Shown here: positions 20,303 to 29,819 of the stretch, piece by piece | Position numbering within the stretch: the stretch's first letter is position 1 | Layout of the letters: every line of letters starts with the position of its first letter | The notes under the pieces: model-generated | Seen by the model: the letters and a program-made list of their open reading frames with translations, nothing else | Database searches by the model: none | What the model was told of the DNA's origin: nothing | NCBI GenBank assembly: GCA_030148805.1 | Contig: JASBSS010000011.1 | Coordinates: 62,001-126,000, forward strand | DNA length: 64,000 bases | From: Thiogranum sp. | GTDB taxonomy: Bacteria; Pseudomonadota; Gammaproteobacteria; DSM-19610 | Reading direction: 5' to 3' | Made by a program: the position numbers and the translations under genes

Positions 20303-21153
20303 GACACCGACCCCTGGCGCAGCGGCGCACCTTCGCGCTCGCGCATCCAGCGCCGCAGCAGGACCAGCATGGCGAGGACGCTCATCATGCTGCTGGGAAT
20401 CCAGGTCACCAGCCCGCCGATCTGCTGGTCGGTCAGCGGGCTGATCGGCCAGGCGCGCCCACAGACGTTATAGACCGGGTACAACGACTCGGTGGCCAGG
20501 GCCATGTGCGCACCGATCAGGATCTGCGGCGGCACCACCAGGGAAAGAATGACGATCCGCCCGCCGTAGCCCAGGCGCCCCACGGCCGAGGCCGGACGCG
20601 AATCGAAGATCAACCACCAGAACAACAACCCGTCGAGCAGCATGCTCCAGTTCATCAACTGGTAGCGGGTGGCGCTCAACATGGCGCCGAAGTGCACCTC
20701 GGGCAACAACCAGAAGTAGATCAGACCGACGAACAACAGCGGCGCGACCAGGGGATACTGCACGCCGCGGTAGAGCAACCGCAAGGGCCGATTGCGCGCC
20801 AACGCCGGCAGCCAGCGCGCGCGCGCCGACACGGGGAGACCCGCGCGCAGGACCTCCCAGGGACCGGCCAGCAGCATCAGAAAAGGGCCCAGATGATGCA
20901 GCACCAGATGTTGCACCCGGTGAATCCAGAACATGTGCTGGGCCAGATAATCCAGGTAGGTGTGCATCACCAGATATACCAGCCCCAGACCGGTGAGAAA
21001 GCTCACCAGGGCGGCGTAGCCGGCCGGCCGGGCACTGTGACGACAACGCCGCCAGCCGCGGATGTAGAGCCACGCCAGGCCGCCACAGAACAACACCACC
21101 GCCGGATAGAACTCCCAGGGCAACAGATAGGCCCAGGCGGAATCCGGCTGCAT
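20299..21153 (-). CDS. ctaG: CtaG (caa3-type) cytochrome oxidase assembly membrane protein
   Basis: A 284-aa polytopic protein of the caa3_CtaG family (seven or so membrane segments), required for cytochrome c oxidase assembly in Bacillus. Conserved histidines lie in MFWIHRVQHLVLHHLGPFLM and in GAHMALATESLYPVY. It is not homologous to the Cox11-type CtaG of alphaproteobacteria. It starts 20 nt after hisC, followed by PCuAC and SCO. No oxidase subunit gene is in the window. Confidence 0.88.
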   Translation of the reverse strand: MQPDSAWAYLLPWEFYPAVVLFCGGLAWLYIRGWRRCRHSARPAGYAALVSFLTGLGLVYLVMHTYLDYLAQHMFWIHRVQHLVLHHLGPFLMLLAGPWEVLRAGLPVSARARWLPALARNRPLRLLYRGVQYPLVAPLLFVGLIYFWLLPEVHFGAMLSATRYQLMNWSMLLDGLLFWWLIFDSRPASAVGRLGYGGRIVILSLVVPPQILIGAHMALATESLYPVYNVCGRAWPISPLTDQQIGGLVTWIPSSMMSVLAMLVLLRRWMREREGAPLRQGSVS

Positions 21154-21172
21154 GGCTGGTCCGCGCCCCGCG

Positions 21173-22285
21173 TCAGCCGCCGTCCGAGACCCGCGCCGGA
21201 GTGTCCAGCGACTGGCGCAAGGCGTCGACGAAGGCGGCGTTCTCCTGCGGCGTACCCACCGTCACCCGCAGACAGTCGCGCAGCGCGGCGCCGGCCGGGT
21301 TGAGATTCTTGACCAGAACCCCGTGCGCCTTGAGCGTCTCGAACAGTTCATCGGCGCGCCCGGGCGGCGTGCGAAAAAGAATGAAATTGGCATCGCTCGG
21401 GTAGGGTTGCACCCCCGGCACCGAGCCCAGGGCCTGCTGCAACCGGGCGCGGTCGCGGCGGATTTGCGCTGTCTGGGTGTCGAGCACGTCCTGATGGGCG
21501 AGCGCAAAGCACGCGCTGGCCTGGGTAAGCACGCCGATGTTGTAGGGCAGACGGACCTTGTCGATTTCCCGCAGCCACTCCGGTGGCCCGGCGAGCAGAC
21601 CCAGGCGCAATCCCGCCAGCCCCATCTTGGAGACCGTACGCAGCACCAGGAGATTGGGAAACTCGCCCAGGCACGGCATGAAGCTGGCGTCGGTGAAAGG
21701 CGCGTAGGCTTCGTCGACCACCACCAGGCCGGGCGCGGCCTCGATGAGGGTCCGTATCGCCTGGGCGTCAAACAGCGTGCCGGTCGGGTTGTTCGGATAG
21801 GCGAGAAACACGATCGCCGGCCGGTACCGGTCGATGGCGGCGAGCATCGCTGGCAAATCCAGGGAGAAATCCTCGGCCAGTGGCACCCCCTGATAGCGCA
21901 TTCCGGCGAAGGTGGCGATCAGACGGTACATGACAAAGGTCGGCTCCGGGGCCAGCAGCGTGCGCTCGCCGTCGGCCACCGCCAGCGCCAGCATCTGGAT
22001 CAGTTCGTCCGACCCATTGCCCAGCAGCACCTGCATCGCCTCGGGCACCTGCATGCTCGCGCGCAACCCCGCGCACAATGCCGCCGCGCCGGGGTCGGGA
22101 TAGCGGTTGAGCTCGACGTCGCGCAGCACCGCCAGCCACTGCTCGACCAGGTCCGCGGGCCAGCGGTAGGGATTCTCCATGGCGTCGAGTTTGATCAACT
22201 GCCCCGGGTCGGGCACGTGATAGGCCTTGAGCGCCTGCACCGACGGGCGGATCCAGCGCGCCGGGGATTTGTCCATCGGCTTCAT
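21173..22285 (-). CDS. hisC: histidinol-phosphate aminotransferase
   Basis: A PLP aminotransferase converting imidazole acetol phosphate to histidinol phosphate. In 370 aa it has the KLDAMENPY start, YPNNPTG (163-169), DEAYAPF (191-197) and the PLP lysine K220 in [14 protein letters not shown]. The start at 22285 overlaps hisD by ATGA; the frame is open upstream but that region belongs to hisD. Confidence 0.96.
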   Translation of the reverse strand: MKPMDKSPARWIRPSVQALKAYHVPDPGQLIKLDAMENPYRWPADLVEQWLAVLRDVELNRYPDPGAAALCAGLRASMQVPEAMQVLLGNGSDELIQMLALAVADGERTLLAPEPTFVMYRLIATFAGMRYQGVPLAEDFSLDLPAMLAAIDRYRPAIVFLAYPNNPTGTLFDAQAIRTLIEAAPGLVVVDEAYAPFTDASFMPCLGEFPNLLVLRTVSKMGLAGLRLGLLAGPPEWLREIDKVRLPYNIGVLTQASACFALAHQDVLDTQTAQIRRDRARLQQALGSVPGVQPYPSDANFILFRTPPGRADELFETLKAHGVLVKNLNPAGAALRDCLRVTVGTPQENAAFVDALRQSLDTPARVSDGG

Positions 22286-23589
22286 TCGCCCTTGATCCGG
22301 TACTCCGCCGAACGGGCGTGCGCGGTCAGCCCCTCGCCGCGCGCCAGTTGTGCGGCGGTGTGGCCCAGGTCGGCCGCCCCCTCGGGCGAGCAGAAAATGA
22401 GGCTGGAGCGCTTTTGAAAGTCGTACACCCCGAGTGGTGACGAGAAACGCGCGGTGCGCGAGGTCGGCAACACGTGGTTCGGCCCGGCGCAATAGTCCCC
22501 CAGCGCCTCGGCGGTATGCCGTCCCATGAATATGGCACCGGCGTGACGGATGCGCGCGGCCAGGGCCTGTGGGTCGGCGACCGACAGCTCCAGGTGTTCG
22601 GGGGCGATGTAGTTGGCCACCGTCACCGCCTCGTCCAGATCGCGCACCTGGATCAGCGCCCCGCGGGCGGCCAGCGAGGCGCCGATCAAGCCGGCCCGTT
22701 CCATGCCGGGCAACTGGGCCTGGATACTGGCGGCGACGCGATCGAGAAAGGCGCCATCGGGGCTGAGCAGGATCGCCTGCGCGTCCTCGTCGTGCTCGGC
22801 CTGCGAAAACAGGTCCATGGCGATCCAGTCGGGGTCGGTCTGGCCGTCGCAGACGACCAGGATTTCCGAGGGACCGGCGATCATATCGATGCCGACCTGG
22901 CCGAATACCATGCCCTTGGCCGTGGCGACATAGATGTTGCCCGGCCCCACGATCTTGTCCACCGCCGGAATCGTCTCGGTGCCGTAAGCCAGTGCCGCCA
23001 CCGCCTGGGCACCGCCGATGGCGAACACCCGATCGACGCCGGCGACCGCCGCGGCGGCCAATACCAGCTCGTTGCGCACGCCCGCAGGGGTCGGCGCCAC
23101 CATGGTCAGCTCGTTCACCCCGGCCACCTTGGCGGGGATGGCGTTCATCAACACCGACGAGGGATAAGCCGCCTTGCCCCCGGGCACGTACAGACCGGCG
23201 CGCTCAAGCGGCGAGACCTGCTGCCCCAATACCGTGCCGTCGTTTTCGGTGTACGACCAGGATTGCAGTTTCTGGCGCTCGGCGTAGGCGCGGATGCGCT
23301 CGGCGGCGCGCTCCAGCGCCGTGCGCTGCTCGGCGGGAATCGCCGCCAGCGCCTGGTGCAGGCGCGCCGGGTCGATTTCCAGCTCGGCGATACTGCTCGC
23401 CTGCATGCGGTCGAACCGGTTGGTGTATTCCAGCAAGGCGGCGTCACCGCGGGCGCGGACATCGCCGAGGATGGCGCGCACGGTGTCTTCCACCTGGGCG
23501 TCGACGGCCGGCTCCCACGCCAGCAGCGCGTCGAGACGCCCATAGAAACCGTCCTCGGCACTGTTCAGGCGGCGGATGTCGGGCGTCAC
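22282..23589 (-). CDS. hisD: histidinol dehydrogenase
   Basis: The zinc NAD enzyme for the last two steps of histidine synthesis. In 435 aa the signature [11 protein letters not shown], the zinc-site residues in [14 protein letters not shown], and the catalytic segment [10 protein letters not shown] are visible, with [17 protein letters not shown] near the end. It is coupled to hisG and hisC by 4-bp overlaps. Confidence 0.97.
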   Translation of the reverse strand: MTPDIRRLNSAEDGFYGRLDALLAWEPAVDAQVEDTVRAILGDVRARGDAALLEYTNRFDRMQASSIAELEIDPARLHQALAAIPAEQRTALERAAERIRAYAERQKLQSWSYTENDGTVLGQQVSPLERAGLYVPGGKAAYPSSVLMNAIPAKVAGVNELTMVAPTPAGVRNELVLAAAAVAGVDRVFAIGGAQAVAALAYGTETIPAVDKIVGPGNIYVATAKGMVFGQVGIDMIAGPSEILVVCDGQTDPDWIAMDLFSQAEHDEDAQAILLSPDGAFLDRVAASIQAQLPGMERAGLIGASLAARGALIQVRDLDEAVTVANYIAPEHLELSVADPQALAARIRHAGAIFMGRHTAEALGDYCAGPNHVLPTSRTARFSSPLGVYDFQKRSSLIFCSPEGAADLGHTAAQLARGEGLTAHARSAEYRIKGE

Positions 23590-24233
23590 GCGGCCTCCTC
23601 CTGTTTGCGCACCGCCACGCCCAGCTGCTCGATGAACGCCTGCACCCGGGCGTGCTTGCGCTTCATCGACGCCTTGTTGACCACCAGCCGCGAGCTGACG
23701 TCAGCGATCTTCTCCAGGGGCCGCAGGCCGTTGGCCTTGAGGGTGTTGCCGGTGTCGACCACATCCACGATCAGATCGGCCAGCCCCACCAGCGGCGCCA
23801 GTTCCATGGAGCCATACAGTTTTATGACCTCCACCTGCATTCCCTGGGCGGCGAAATAGGCGCGCGTGCTGCGCACGTACTTGGTGGCGATACGCAGGCG
23901 CTGGGCCTGCTCGGACCAGGGTTCGCGGCCGGCGACCATCAGTTTGCAGCGCGCGATGCGCAGATCCAGCGGCTCGTAGAGCCCGCCGCCGCCGTGCTCC
24001 ATCAGCACGTCCTTGCCCGCCACGCCCAGATCGGCGGCGCCATACTGCACATAGGTGGGCACGTCCGAGGCACGGATGATCACCAGCTTCACGCTCTCGT
24101 GGTTGGTGTCGAGGATCAGCTTGCGGCTGGTTTCCGGGTCGTCGATCGGCTCGATGCCGGCGTGCGCCAGCAGCGGCAGCGTCTCCTTGAAGATACGCCC
24201 CTTGGACAGTGCGATGGTCAGCGATTCGGACAT
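23586..24233 (-). CDS. hisG: ATP phosphoribosyltransferase, short form
   Basis: The first enzyme of histidine synthesis. At 215 aa it is the short HisG(S) form, which lacks the C-terminal regulatory ACT-like domain and needs HisZ for activity and feedback control. The PRPP loop is [18 protein letters not shown]. No hisZ is in the window. It begins 33 nt after ibaG. Confidence 0.94.
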   Translation of the reverse strand: MSESLTIALSKGRIFKETLPLLAHAGIEPIDDPETSRKLILDTNHESVKLVIIRASDVPTYVQYGAADLGVAGKDVLMEHGGGGLYEPLDLRIARCKLMVAGREPWSEQAQRLRIATKYVRSTRAYFAAQGMQVEVIKLYGSMELAPLVGLADLIVDVVDTGNTLKANGLRPLEKIADVSSRLVVNKASMKRKHARVQAFIEQLGVAVRKQEEAA

Positions 24234-24266
24234 GGAGATTCCCGTGATAAAGACGCGCCGGCGCGG

Positions 24267-24506
24267 TTACTGGATCTGCTTGCCCCACTCCTGCGGGGTA
24301 TAGGTGCGAAACGACAGGGCGTGCACCCCGCCCTGCATCAGATCGCCGAGCGCGGCGTAGACCATCTGATGCTGCTGCACCATCGACTTGCCGGCAAACG
24401 CCTCGCTGACAATGGTCGCCTCGAAGTGATCGCCCTCGCCCTGCACCGTCACCTGGCTGGCCGGGATGCCCTGTTCGATGATTTTCTTCAGTTCCTCTGC
24501 CTGCAT
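24267..24506 (-). CDS. ibaG: BolA-family protein IbaG
   Basis: A 79-aa BolA-like protein expected to bind Fe-S clusters with a monothiol glutaredoxin. It has the conserved EATIVSEAFAGKSMVQQHQMVYAAL block with the invariant His. The ATG at 24506 was chosen over 24542 to match family length. It follows mlaB as in E. coli, but murA, its usual downstream neighbour, is replaced by hisG. Confidence 0.9.
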   Translation of the reverse strand: MQAEELKKIIEQGIPASQVTVQGEGDHFEATIVSEAFAGKSMVQQHQMVYAALGDLMQGGVHALSFRTYTPQEWGKQIQ

Positions 24507-24565
24507 GATACTGCCCGTGTCAAAATCCGAAAGGCGAAGCATACTATAAACAGGCGCCCGCCCTC

Positions 24566-24581
24566 TCCCCCACGGCGGGGA
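24566..24581 (-). terminator. weak hairpin between mlaB and ibaG
   Basis: TCCCC...GGGGA forms a 5-bp GC-rich stem in the 93-nt gap between mlaB and ibaG. There is no U-tract; it may attenuate rather than terminate. Confidence 0.22.
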
Positions 24582-24599
24582 TAGACCCAGCGCGCGGTG

Positions 24600-24917
24600 T
24601 CAGTCCGCCGCTGGCGCCGGACTCAACATTCCGCCAAGGCCACTGACCTCGGCGATGGCCTGCAATTGGGCCGGGAGCCGCAAAAACCTGACGCTTTGAC
24701 CGGTTTGGCGCGCCAGCCGCAGGCCGGCCACCAGCAGCGCCAGGCCGGCGCTGTCGGCGCGCTGCACCGCGCCCAGATCGACCTCCAGCGTGGGGTGCCC
24801 CGCGGCCAGTTCCTGCCAGCGCGGCCACAACTGCACCACGCTGGCGAAATTCAGATCGCCGTGGAGCGCCAGGCGACCGCCGCCCTCATCGCTGATGCTC
24901 GCGCCGTTGTCCCGCAT
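24600..24917 (-). CDS. mlaB: MlaB STAS-domain protein
   Basis: The cytoplasmic STAS subunit that stabilises the MlaF ATPase dimer. At 105 aa the STAS core is clear: LALHGDLNFASV, LEVDLGAVQRADSAGLALL (the Ser/Thr loop) and the C-terminal helix. It is directly adjacent to mlaD (start 24917, mlaD stop 24918) with no mlaC between them. Confidence 0.85.
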   Translation of the reverse strand: MRDNGASISDEGGGRLALHGDLNFASVVQLWPRWQELAAGHPTLEVDLGAVQRADSAGLALLVAGLRLARQTGQSVRFLRLPAQLQAIAEVSGLGGMLSPAPAAD

Positions 24918-25391
24918 CTATTTCTTGTCGCCTTCCGAGGCTTTCTCGAACAGGAACTTGCTGATCAGCTTCTCCAGCACCAGCGCCGATTGGGTGAGTT
25001 CGATCTGCGAACCGTCCTTCAAGACATCCTCGCTGCCGCCGGGTTCCAGGGCCACGTATTGTTCACCGAGCAGACCGGCGGTGTAGATGGCCGCCGAGGT
25101 ATCTTCCGGAAAGCGGTCGTATTTGCTCTCCAGGTCCAGCCCCACCACGGCCTGGAAGCGCTCGCTGTCGTAGTCGATCGACGCCACCCGCCCGACCCGC
25201 ACGCCGCCCACCGTCACCGCGGAGCGGACCTTCAAACCCCCGATGTTCTCGAAGCGCGCCGTGACCCGGTAGGTGTCGCCGTTGCCGAAACTGCTGAGGT
25301 TGCTGACCTGCATGGCGAGCACGAACAGCGCGGCGAGGCCCGCGGCGATGAACATGCCCACCATCAACTCGGTCGTCTTGTTGCTTTTCAT
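24918..25391 (-). CDS. mlaD: MlaD MCE-domain lipid transport protein
   Basis: The hexameric inner-membrane-anchored MCE ring of the phospholipid transporter. In 157 aa there is one N-terminal membrane helix (about 8-28) and an MCE domain: YRVTARFENIGGLKVRSAVTVGGVRVGRV and the YTAGLLGEQYVALEPGG loop. It follows mlaE by 6 nt. Confidence 0.95.
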   Translation of the reverse strand: MKSNKTTELMVGMFIAAGLAALFVLAMQVSNLSSFGNGDTYRVTARFENIGGLKVRSAVTVGGVRVGRVASIDYDSERFQAVVGLDLESKYDRFPEDTSAAIYTAGLLGEQYVALEPGGSEDVLKDGSQIELTQSALVLEKLISKFLFEKASEGDKK

Positions 25392-25397
25392 TGCTTG

Positions 25398-26177
25398 TCA
25401 GTCTCCGAACATCAAGGCGGTAAGTACGAAATCCAGACCCAGCACCGCAAACGCGGCGTACACGACCGTGCGCGTGGTCGCGCGGCTGACACCCTCCGAG
25501 GTTGGAATGGCATCGTAGCCCTCGAACACCGCGATCCAGGTGACGACCCAGCCGAACACCAGACTCTTAATCACACCGTTGAGGATGTCGTCGAACAGGT
25601 CCACCTTGGCCTGCATCTGCGACCAGTAGGCGCCGTCGTCCACGCCCAATAGCGCCACGCCGACGAAATAGCCACCGTAGATACCCACGGCGCTGAAAAT
25701 CGCCGCCAGCAGCGGCATGGAAATGAAACCGGCCAGAAAACGCGGCGCGATCACCCGATGGATGGGATCGACCGCCATCATCTCCATCCCCGAGAGTTGT
25801 TCCGTGGCCTTCATCAGTCCGATCTCCGCGGCCAGCGCCGAACCGGCTCGACCGGCGAACAGCAAGGCGGTGACCACCGGACCGAGCTCGCGCACGATCG
25901 ACAGCGCCACGGCCACGCCGAGAGACTCCTCGGCGCCGAAATCGACCAGGGTGTTGTACCCCTGCAGGCCCAGCACCATGCCCACGAACAGTCCCGAGAC
26001 GACGATGATCATCAACGACAGCACGCCCACCGACCACAACTGGGCCACCAGCAGGCCGGGGCGGCGCAGCAGGCCCGGAAAACCCGCCAGGACTTTCAGC
26101 ATGAACAGGTTGGCGCGACCCAGCTTGGCAAACTGGCTGATACCGCCGCGACCCAGTTGACGGATGAATTCAAGCAT
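25398..26177 (-). CDS. mlaE: MlaE ABC permease
   Basis: The permease of the Mla retrograde/anterograde phospholipid ABC transporter. In 259 aa the MlaE signature [27 protein letters not shown] and five hydrophobic segments are seen. The start at 26177 overlaps mlaF by 8 bp; an upstream ATG at 26201 is possible. Confidence 0.95.
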   Translation of the reverse strand: MLEFIRQLGRGGISQFAKLGRANLFMLKVLAGFPGLLRRPGLLVAQLWSVGVLSLMIIVVSGLFVGMVLGLQGYNTLVDFGAEESLGVAVALSIVRELGPVVTALLFAGRAGSALAAEIGLMKATEQLSGMEMMAVDPIHRVIAPRFLAGFISMPLLAAIFSAVGIYGGYFVGVALLGVDDGAYWSQMQAKVDLFDDILNGVIKSLVFGWVVTWIAVFEGYDAIPTSEGVSRATTRTVVYAAFAVLGLDFVLTALMFGD

Positions 26178-26997
26178 CGTGATTGAGTAGGTCCTCGGCA
26201 TAATCCGGGGCCGGATAGTGGAACGGCACCGGCCCGTCGGGCAGGCCCTGCATGAACTGGCGCACCCAGGCCGAGTCGGTCTGGCCCAGCGCCTCCGGCG
26301 TGCCCTGGCCGACCACCTTGCCCTGGGAGATCACATAGATGTAATCGGAAATGGCGGCCGTCTCCTTCACATCGTGGGACACGATGATGCTGGTCAGACC
26401 CAGCGCGTCGTTGAGCAGCCGGATCAACTCCACCAGCGCGCCCATGGAAATGGGGTCCTGTCCGGTGAACGGCTCGTCGTACATGATCATCATCGGGTCG
26501 AGCGCGATGGCGCGCGCCAGGGCGATGCGCCGCGCCATGCCGCCGGACAGCTCGCTCGGCATCAGCTCGCGGGCGCCGCGCAAACCCACCGCCTGGAGTT
26601 TCATCAACACCAGGTCGCGGATCATCGGCTCCGGCAGATCGGTGTGTTCGCGCAGCGGAAAGGCGACATTGTCGAACACCGTGAGATCGGTGAGCAGCGC
26701 CCCGGATTGAAACAACATGCCCATGCGCTTGCGCAGCGCGTAGAGCGCGCCGCGCGACAAGCGCGCCACCTCCTGCCCGTCGACGTGCACGCTGCCGGCC
26801 TCCGGCTCCAGCTGACCGCCGATAAGACGCAGCAAGGTGGTCTTGCCGGTGCCGCTGGGGCCCATGATGGCGGTGACCTTGCCGCGCGGGATATCCAGAT
26901 CGACCCCGTCGAAAATGGGACGCCCGCCACGCGAGAACCGCAGGCCGCGAATGCTGACCAGCGGATCGGTGTCCAGGCGCTCGGGGATATCGCTCAT
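26170..26997 (-). CDS. mlaF: MlaF ABC ATPase
   Basis: The ATPase of the Mla system. In 275 aa it has Walker A GPSGTGKT (46-53), the signature [14 protein letters not shown], Walker B MIMYDEP and the extended C-terminal tail typical of MlaF that contacts the neighbouring subunit and MlaB. It is the first gene of the minus-strand run ending at 18980; a -10-like TATACT lies 40 nt upstream. Confidence 0.96.
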   Translation of the reverse strand: MSDIPERLDTDPLVSIRGLRFSRGGRPIFDGVDLDIPRGKVTAIMGPSGTGKTTLLRLIGGQLEPEAGSVHVDGQEVARLSRGALYALRKRMGMLFQSGALLTDLTVFDNVAFPLREHTDLPEPMIRDLVLMKLQAVGLRGARELMPSELSGGMARRIALARAIALDPMMIMYDEPFTGQDPISMGALVELIRLLNDALGLTSIIVSHDVKETAAISDYIYVISQGKVVGQGTPEALGQTDSAWVRQFMQGLPDGPVPFHYPAPDYAEDLLNHDA

Positions 26998-27036
26998 TGT
27001 TGTTGCTTGTTACGCAGTTTGCTGAAACCCGAGCGC

Positions 27037-27065
27037 AGTATACGCGACTCGGCGCCTAGCGCGAA
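27037..27065 (-). promoter_or_regulatory. candidate promoter for the mla operon
   Basis: On the minus strand, TATACT (27037-27042) is preceded after 17 nt by TTCGCG (27060-27065), which lies in the 3' end of the zinc-ribbon gene. The -10 box is good and the -35 box is weak. Confidence 0.4.
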
Positions 27066-27244
27066 CGGCCCTCGGTCTTGACCTCGCCGCAGCGCTCGCA
27101 ACGGTAGCGCGTCACCAGCTTGCCCTGTTTACTGTCGAACGGCGTGTCGATCACCGCCCATTTATGAAACCCGCGCCGACACAGGGTATTACCGCGGTGC
27201 CTCTCGCCGGGTTTCAGTTTCCGGAACGCAAGAATTTCGCCCAT
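27056..27244 (-). CDS. small zinc-ribbon-like protein
   Basis: A 62-aa basic protein with four cysteines or ligands arranged like a zinc ribbon: LCRRGFHKW near residue 22 and YRCERCGEVK near 48. The RHRGNTLCRRGFHKW block resembles small conserved hypothetical proteins seen in other gammaproteobacteria (recalled, not searched). It sits between mlaF and the divergent yrbG. Function unknown; nucleic-acid binding is possible. Confidence 0.65.
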   Translation of the reverse strand: MGEILAFRKLKPGERHRGNTLCRRGFHKWAVIDTPFDSKQGKLVTRYRCERCGEVKTEGRSR

Positions 27245-27316
27245 GGATGTTCCTCTGACGAAGCAGGGTTGCCGGTGCTGTCACCGGCCACCCTAAACCG
27301 CTAGTATACGCCGTCT

Positions 27317-28288
27317 ATGTGGATACAGCTTGTTGCTCTTGTCGCCGGCTTCGGCCTGCTGGTCTGGGGGGCCGACCGCTTCGTCGCCGGGGCCGCCGGC
27401 ACCGCCCGCAACCTCGGGGTCTCGCCCCTGATCATCGGTCTGACCATTGTCGGCTTCGGCACCTCCGCGCCCGAGATTCTGGTTTCCGCGGTAGCCTCCC
27501 TGCAGGGCAACAGCGGCCTGGCGGTGGGCAACGCGATCGGCTCGAACATCACCAACATCGCGCTGATCCTCGGCCTGACCGCTTTAGTGGTCCCGCTGTC
27601 GGTGCATTCGCGCATCGTGCGCCGCGAACTGCCGATCCTGATCGCCGTCGGTGTGGCCGCCCTCTTCCTGCTCCGCGACCAGAGCCTGGACCGGCTCGAC
27701 GGCCTGCTGTTGCTCGGCGCGCTGCTGGTCCTGCTCGCCTACACGGTGCGGGTCGGGCTGAACACGCGCAACAGCAAGGACGCCATGGTGGCCGAATACG
27801 AGGCGGAAATTCCCACCGATCTCTCGCTGCGGGCGTCGCTGGTCTGGCTGATCATTGGACTGGTGATCCTGGTGGCCAGTTCCCGGTTGCTGGTGTGGGC
27901 GGCGGTGGGCATCGCCGAAGCGTTCGGCGTCAGTGATCTGGTCATCGGCCTGACCATCGTCGCCCTGGGCACCAGTCTGCCAGAACTCGCGGCCTCGATC
28001 GCCAGTGCCCTGAAAAAAGAACCGGATATCGCGGTTGGCAACGTCATCGGCTCCAACCTCTTCAATCTGCTGGCGGTCCTGGGCTTGCCCGGGGTCATCA
28101 ACCCCGGCTCGGTGGACCCGCAGGTGTTGACGCGCGATATGCCGGTGATGCTGGCGCTGTCGGTGGTGCTGCTGCTGATGGCCAACGGCTTTCGCGGCGA
28201 GGGGCGCATCAATCGCCTGGAGGGCGGCCTGCTGGTGCTGGCCTATGCCGGCTATCAGACCCTGTTATACTTCACCGCCGTCAAATAA
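27317..28288 (+). CDS. yrbG: calcium/sodium antiporter YrbG
   Basis: A cation exchanger of the CaCA family, 323 aa, with ten hydrophobic segments in two inverted halves. The two alpha repeats are visible: GLTIVGFGTSAPEILVS...GNAIGSNITNI and GLTIVALGTSLPELAAS...GNVIGSNLFNL. It heads the kdsD-kdsC-lpt cluster as in E. coli. The ATG has no Shine-Dalgarno sequence and a TATAC box lies only 8-12 nt before it. Confidence 0.94.
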   Translation: MWIQLVALVAGFGLLVWGADRFVAGAAGTARNLGVSPLIIGLTIVGFGTSAPEILVSAVASLQGNSGLAVGNAIGSNITNIALILGLTALVVPLSVHSRIVRRELPILIAVGVAALFLLRDQSLDRLDGLLLLGALLVLLAYTVRVGLNTRNSKDAMVAEYEAEIPTDLSLRASLVWLIIGLVILVASSRLLVWAAVGIAEAFGVSDLVIGLTIVALGTSLPELAASIASALKKEPDIAVGNVIGSNLFNLLAVLGLPGVINPGSVDPQVLTRDMPVMLALSVVLLLMANGFRGEGRINRLEGGLLVLAYAGYQTLLYFTAVK

Positions 28289-28309
28289 TTGAATAACTGA
28301 TCCCTGACC

Positions 28310-29281
28310 ATGACCGACGAGACGCTGAAGAAACTCGGGCTGGCGGTGCTCGAAACCGAAGCCCGGGCCATCGACTTGCTGAAATCCCGGATCGACGCGG
28401 ATTTCGTCCGCGCCTGTCACTACCTGCTCAAATGCGAAGGTCGCGTGGTGGTCATCGGCATGGGCAAATCCGGCCATATCGGCGGCAAGATCGCCGCCAC
28501 CCTCGCCAGCACTGGCACGCCGGCTTTTTTTGTCCACCCCGGCGAGGCCAGTCACGGCGACCTGGGCATGATCACGGCCAAGGACGTGGTGCTGGCGCTG
28601 TCCAACTCCGGCACCACGGAAGAGATCCTCACCATTTTGCCGATCATCAAGCGCCTCGGCGTGCCGCTGGTCACGCTCACCGGCAATCCCCACTCCACGC
28701 TGGCCGAAGCGGCCACGGTAAACCTCAATGTGGCGGTGGAAAAAGAGGCTTGCCCGCTGGATCTGGCCCCCACGGCCAGCACCACCGCGGCACTGGCCAT
28801 GGGCGACGCCCTGGCGATTTCGCTGCTCGAGGTGCGCGGATTCACCTCGGACGATTTCGCCCGCTCGCATCCCGGTGGCAAACTCGGACGGCGGTTGCTG
28901 CTGTTGATCGACGACCTGGTGCACAGCGGGGAGCGCGCCCCCAAGGTCCGCTCCGGCACCTTGATCTGCGATGCCCTGCTGGAGATCACGCGCAAGGGCC
29001 TCGGTTGCACCGCGATCGTCGACGAACGCGACCTGGTCATGGGCATTTTCACCGACGGCGACCTGCGCCGCGCCATCGACCACGGCGCCGACCTCAACCA
29101 TACGCCGATCGACGAGCTGATGACGCGCAACTGTCGCCTGGTGTCGCCCGGGCTGCTGGCCGCCGAAGCGCTGGAGATCATGGACAAGGGTAAGTTCAAC
29201 GCCTTGCTGGTGGTCGACCAGGACAAGAAGCTGATCGGCGCGCTGAACATGCACGACCTGTTACGCGCCGGCGTCGTATAG
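28310..29281 (+). CDS. kdsD: arabinose-5-phosphate isomerase
   Basis: Interconverts ribulose 5-phosphate and arabinose 5-phosphate for Kdo synthesis. In 323 aa it has a SIS domain (about 40-175; GMGKSGHIGGKIAATLASTGTPAFFVHP) and two CBS motifs (about 205-320). It lies 22 nt after yrbG and 17 nt before kdsC. Confidence 0.96.
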   Translation: MTDETLKKLGLAVLETEARAIDLLKSRIDADFVRACHYLLKCEGRVVVIGMGKSGHIGGKIAATLASTGTPAFFVHPGEASHGDLGMITAKDVVLALSNSGTTEEILTILPIIKRLGVPLVTLTGNPHSTLAEAATVNLNVAVEKEACPLDLAPTASTTAALAMGDALAISLLEVRGFTSDDFARSHPGGKLGRRLLLLIDDLVHSGERAPKVRSGTLICDALLEITRKGLGCTAIVDERDLVMGIFTDGDLRRAIDHGADLNHTPIDELMTRNCRLVSPGLLAAEALEIMDKGKFNALLVVDQDKKLIGALNMHDLLRAGVV

Positions 29282-29297
29282 AAGGTAGATCCCGGAG

Positions 29298-29819
29298 ATG
29301 AAAGACATTTACGCCCGCGCGGCCAAGATCAAACTGCTTATCTTCGACGTCGACGGGGTGCTCACCGACGGCAGTCTGTTTCTCGGCGACGACGGCCAGG
29401 AATACAAGGCCTTCCACTCGCAGGACGGCCACGGCATCAAGATGCTGCAGAAACACGGCGTGCGCTGCGCCATCATCACCGGCAGGACCTCGCAGGTGGT
29501 CGAGCACCGCATGCGCAACCTCGGCATCGATTTGATCTACCAGGGACAGGAGAACAAGCTCGAGGGCTTCGCCCACTTGCTGGAACGGGTCGGACTGCCA
29601 CCCGAGGCCGTCGCCTACATGGGCGACGACGTGGTCGATCTGCCGGTGATGCGCAAGGTCGGTCTGGCGATTGCGGTGAGCGATGCCCATCCCTGGGTGC
29701 TGCGCCACAGTCACTGGCAGACGCCGCGCGCCGGTGGGCGCGGCGCGGCGCGCGACGCCTGCGAAATGCTCATGGAGGCGCAAGGGGTGTTGCAACAGGA
29801 GATGGAAAGCTACCTGTGA
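29298..29819 (+). CDS. kdsC: Kdo-8-phosphate phosphatase
   Basis: A HAD-family phosphatase releasing Kdo. In 173 aa it has HAD motif I DVDGVLTDG, motif II ITGRTS and motif IV MGDDVVDLPVM. The start at 29298 is followed by the standard tetramer-type short HAD fold without a cap. It overlaps lptC by GTGA. Confidence 0.96.
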   Translation: MKDIYARAAKIKLLIFDVDGVLTDGSLFLGDDGQEYKAFHSQDGHGIKMLQKHGVRCAIITGRTSQVVEHRMRNLGIDLIYQGQENKLEGFAHLLERVGLPPEAVAYMGDDVVDLPVMRKVGLAIAVSDAHPWVLRHSHWQTPRAGGRGAARDACEMLMEAQGVLQQEMESYL

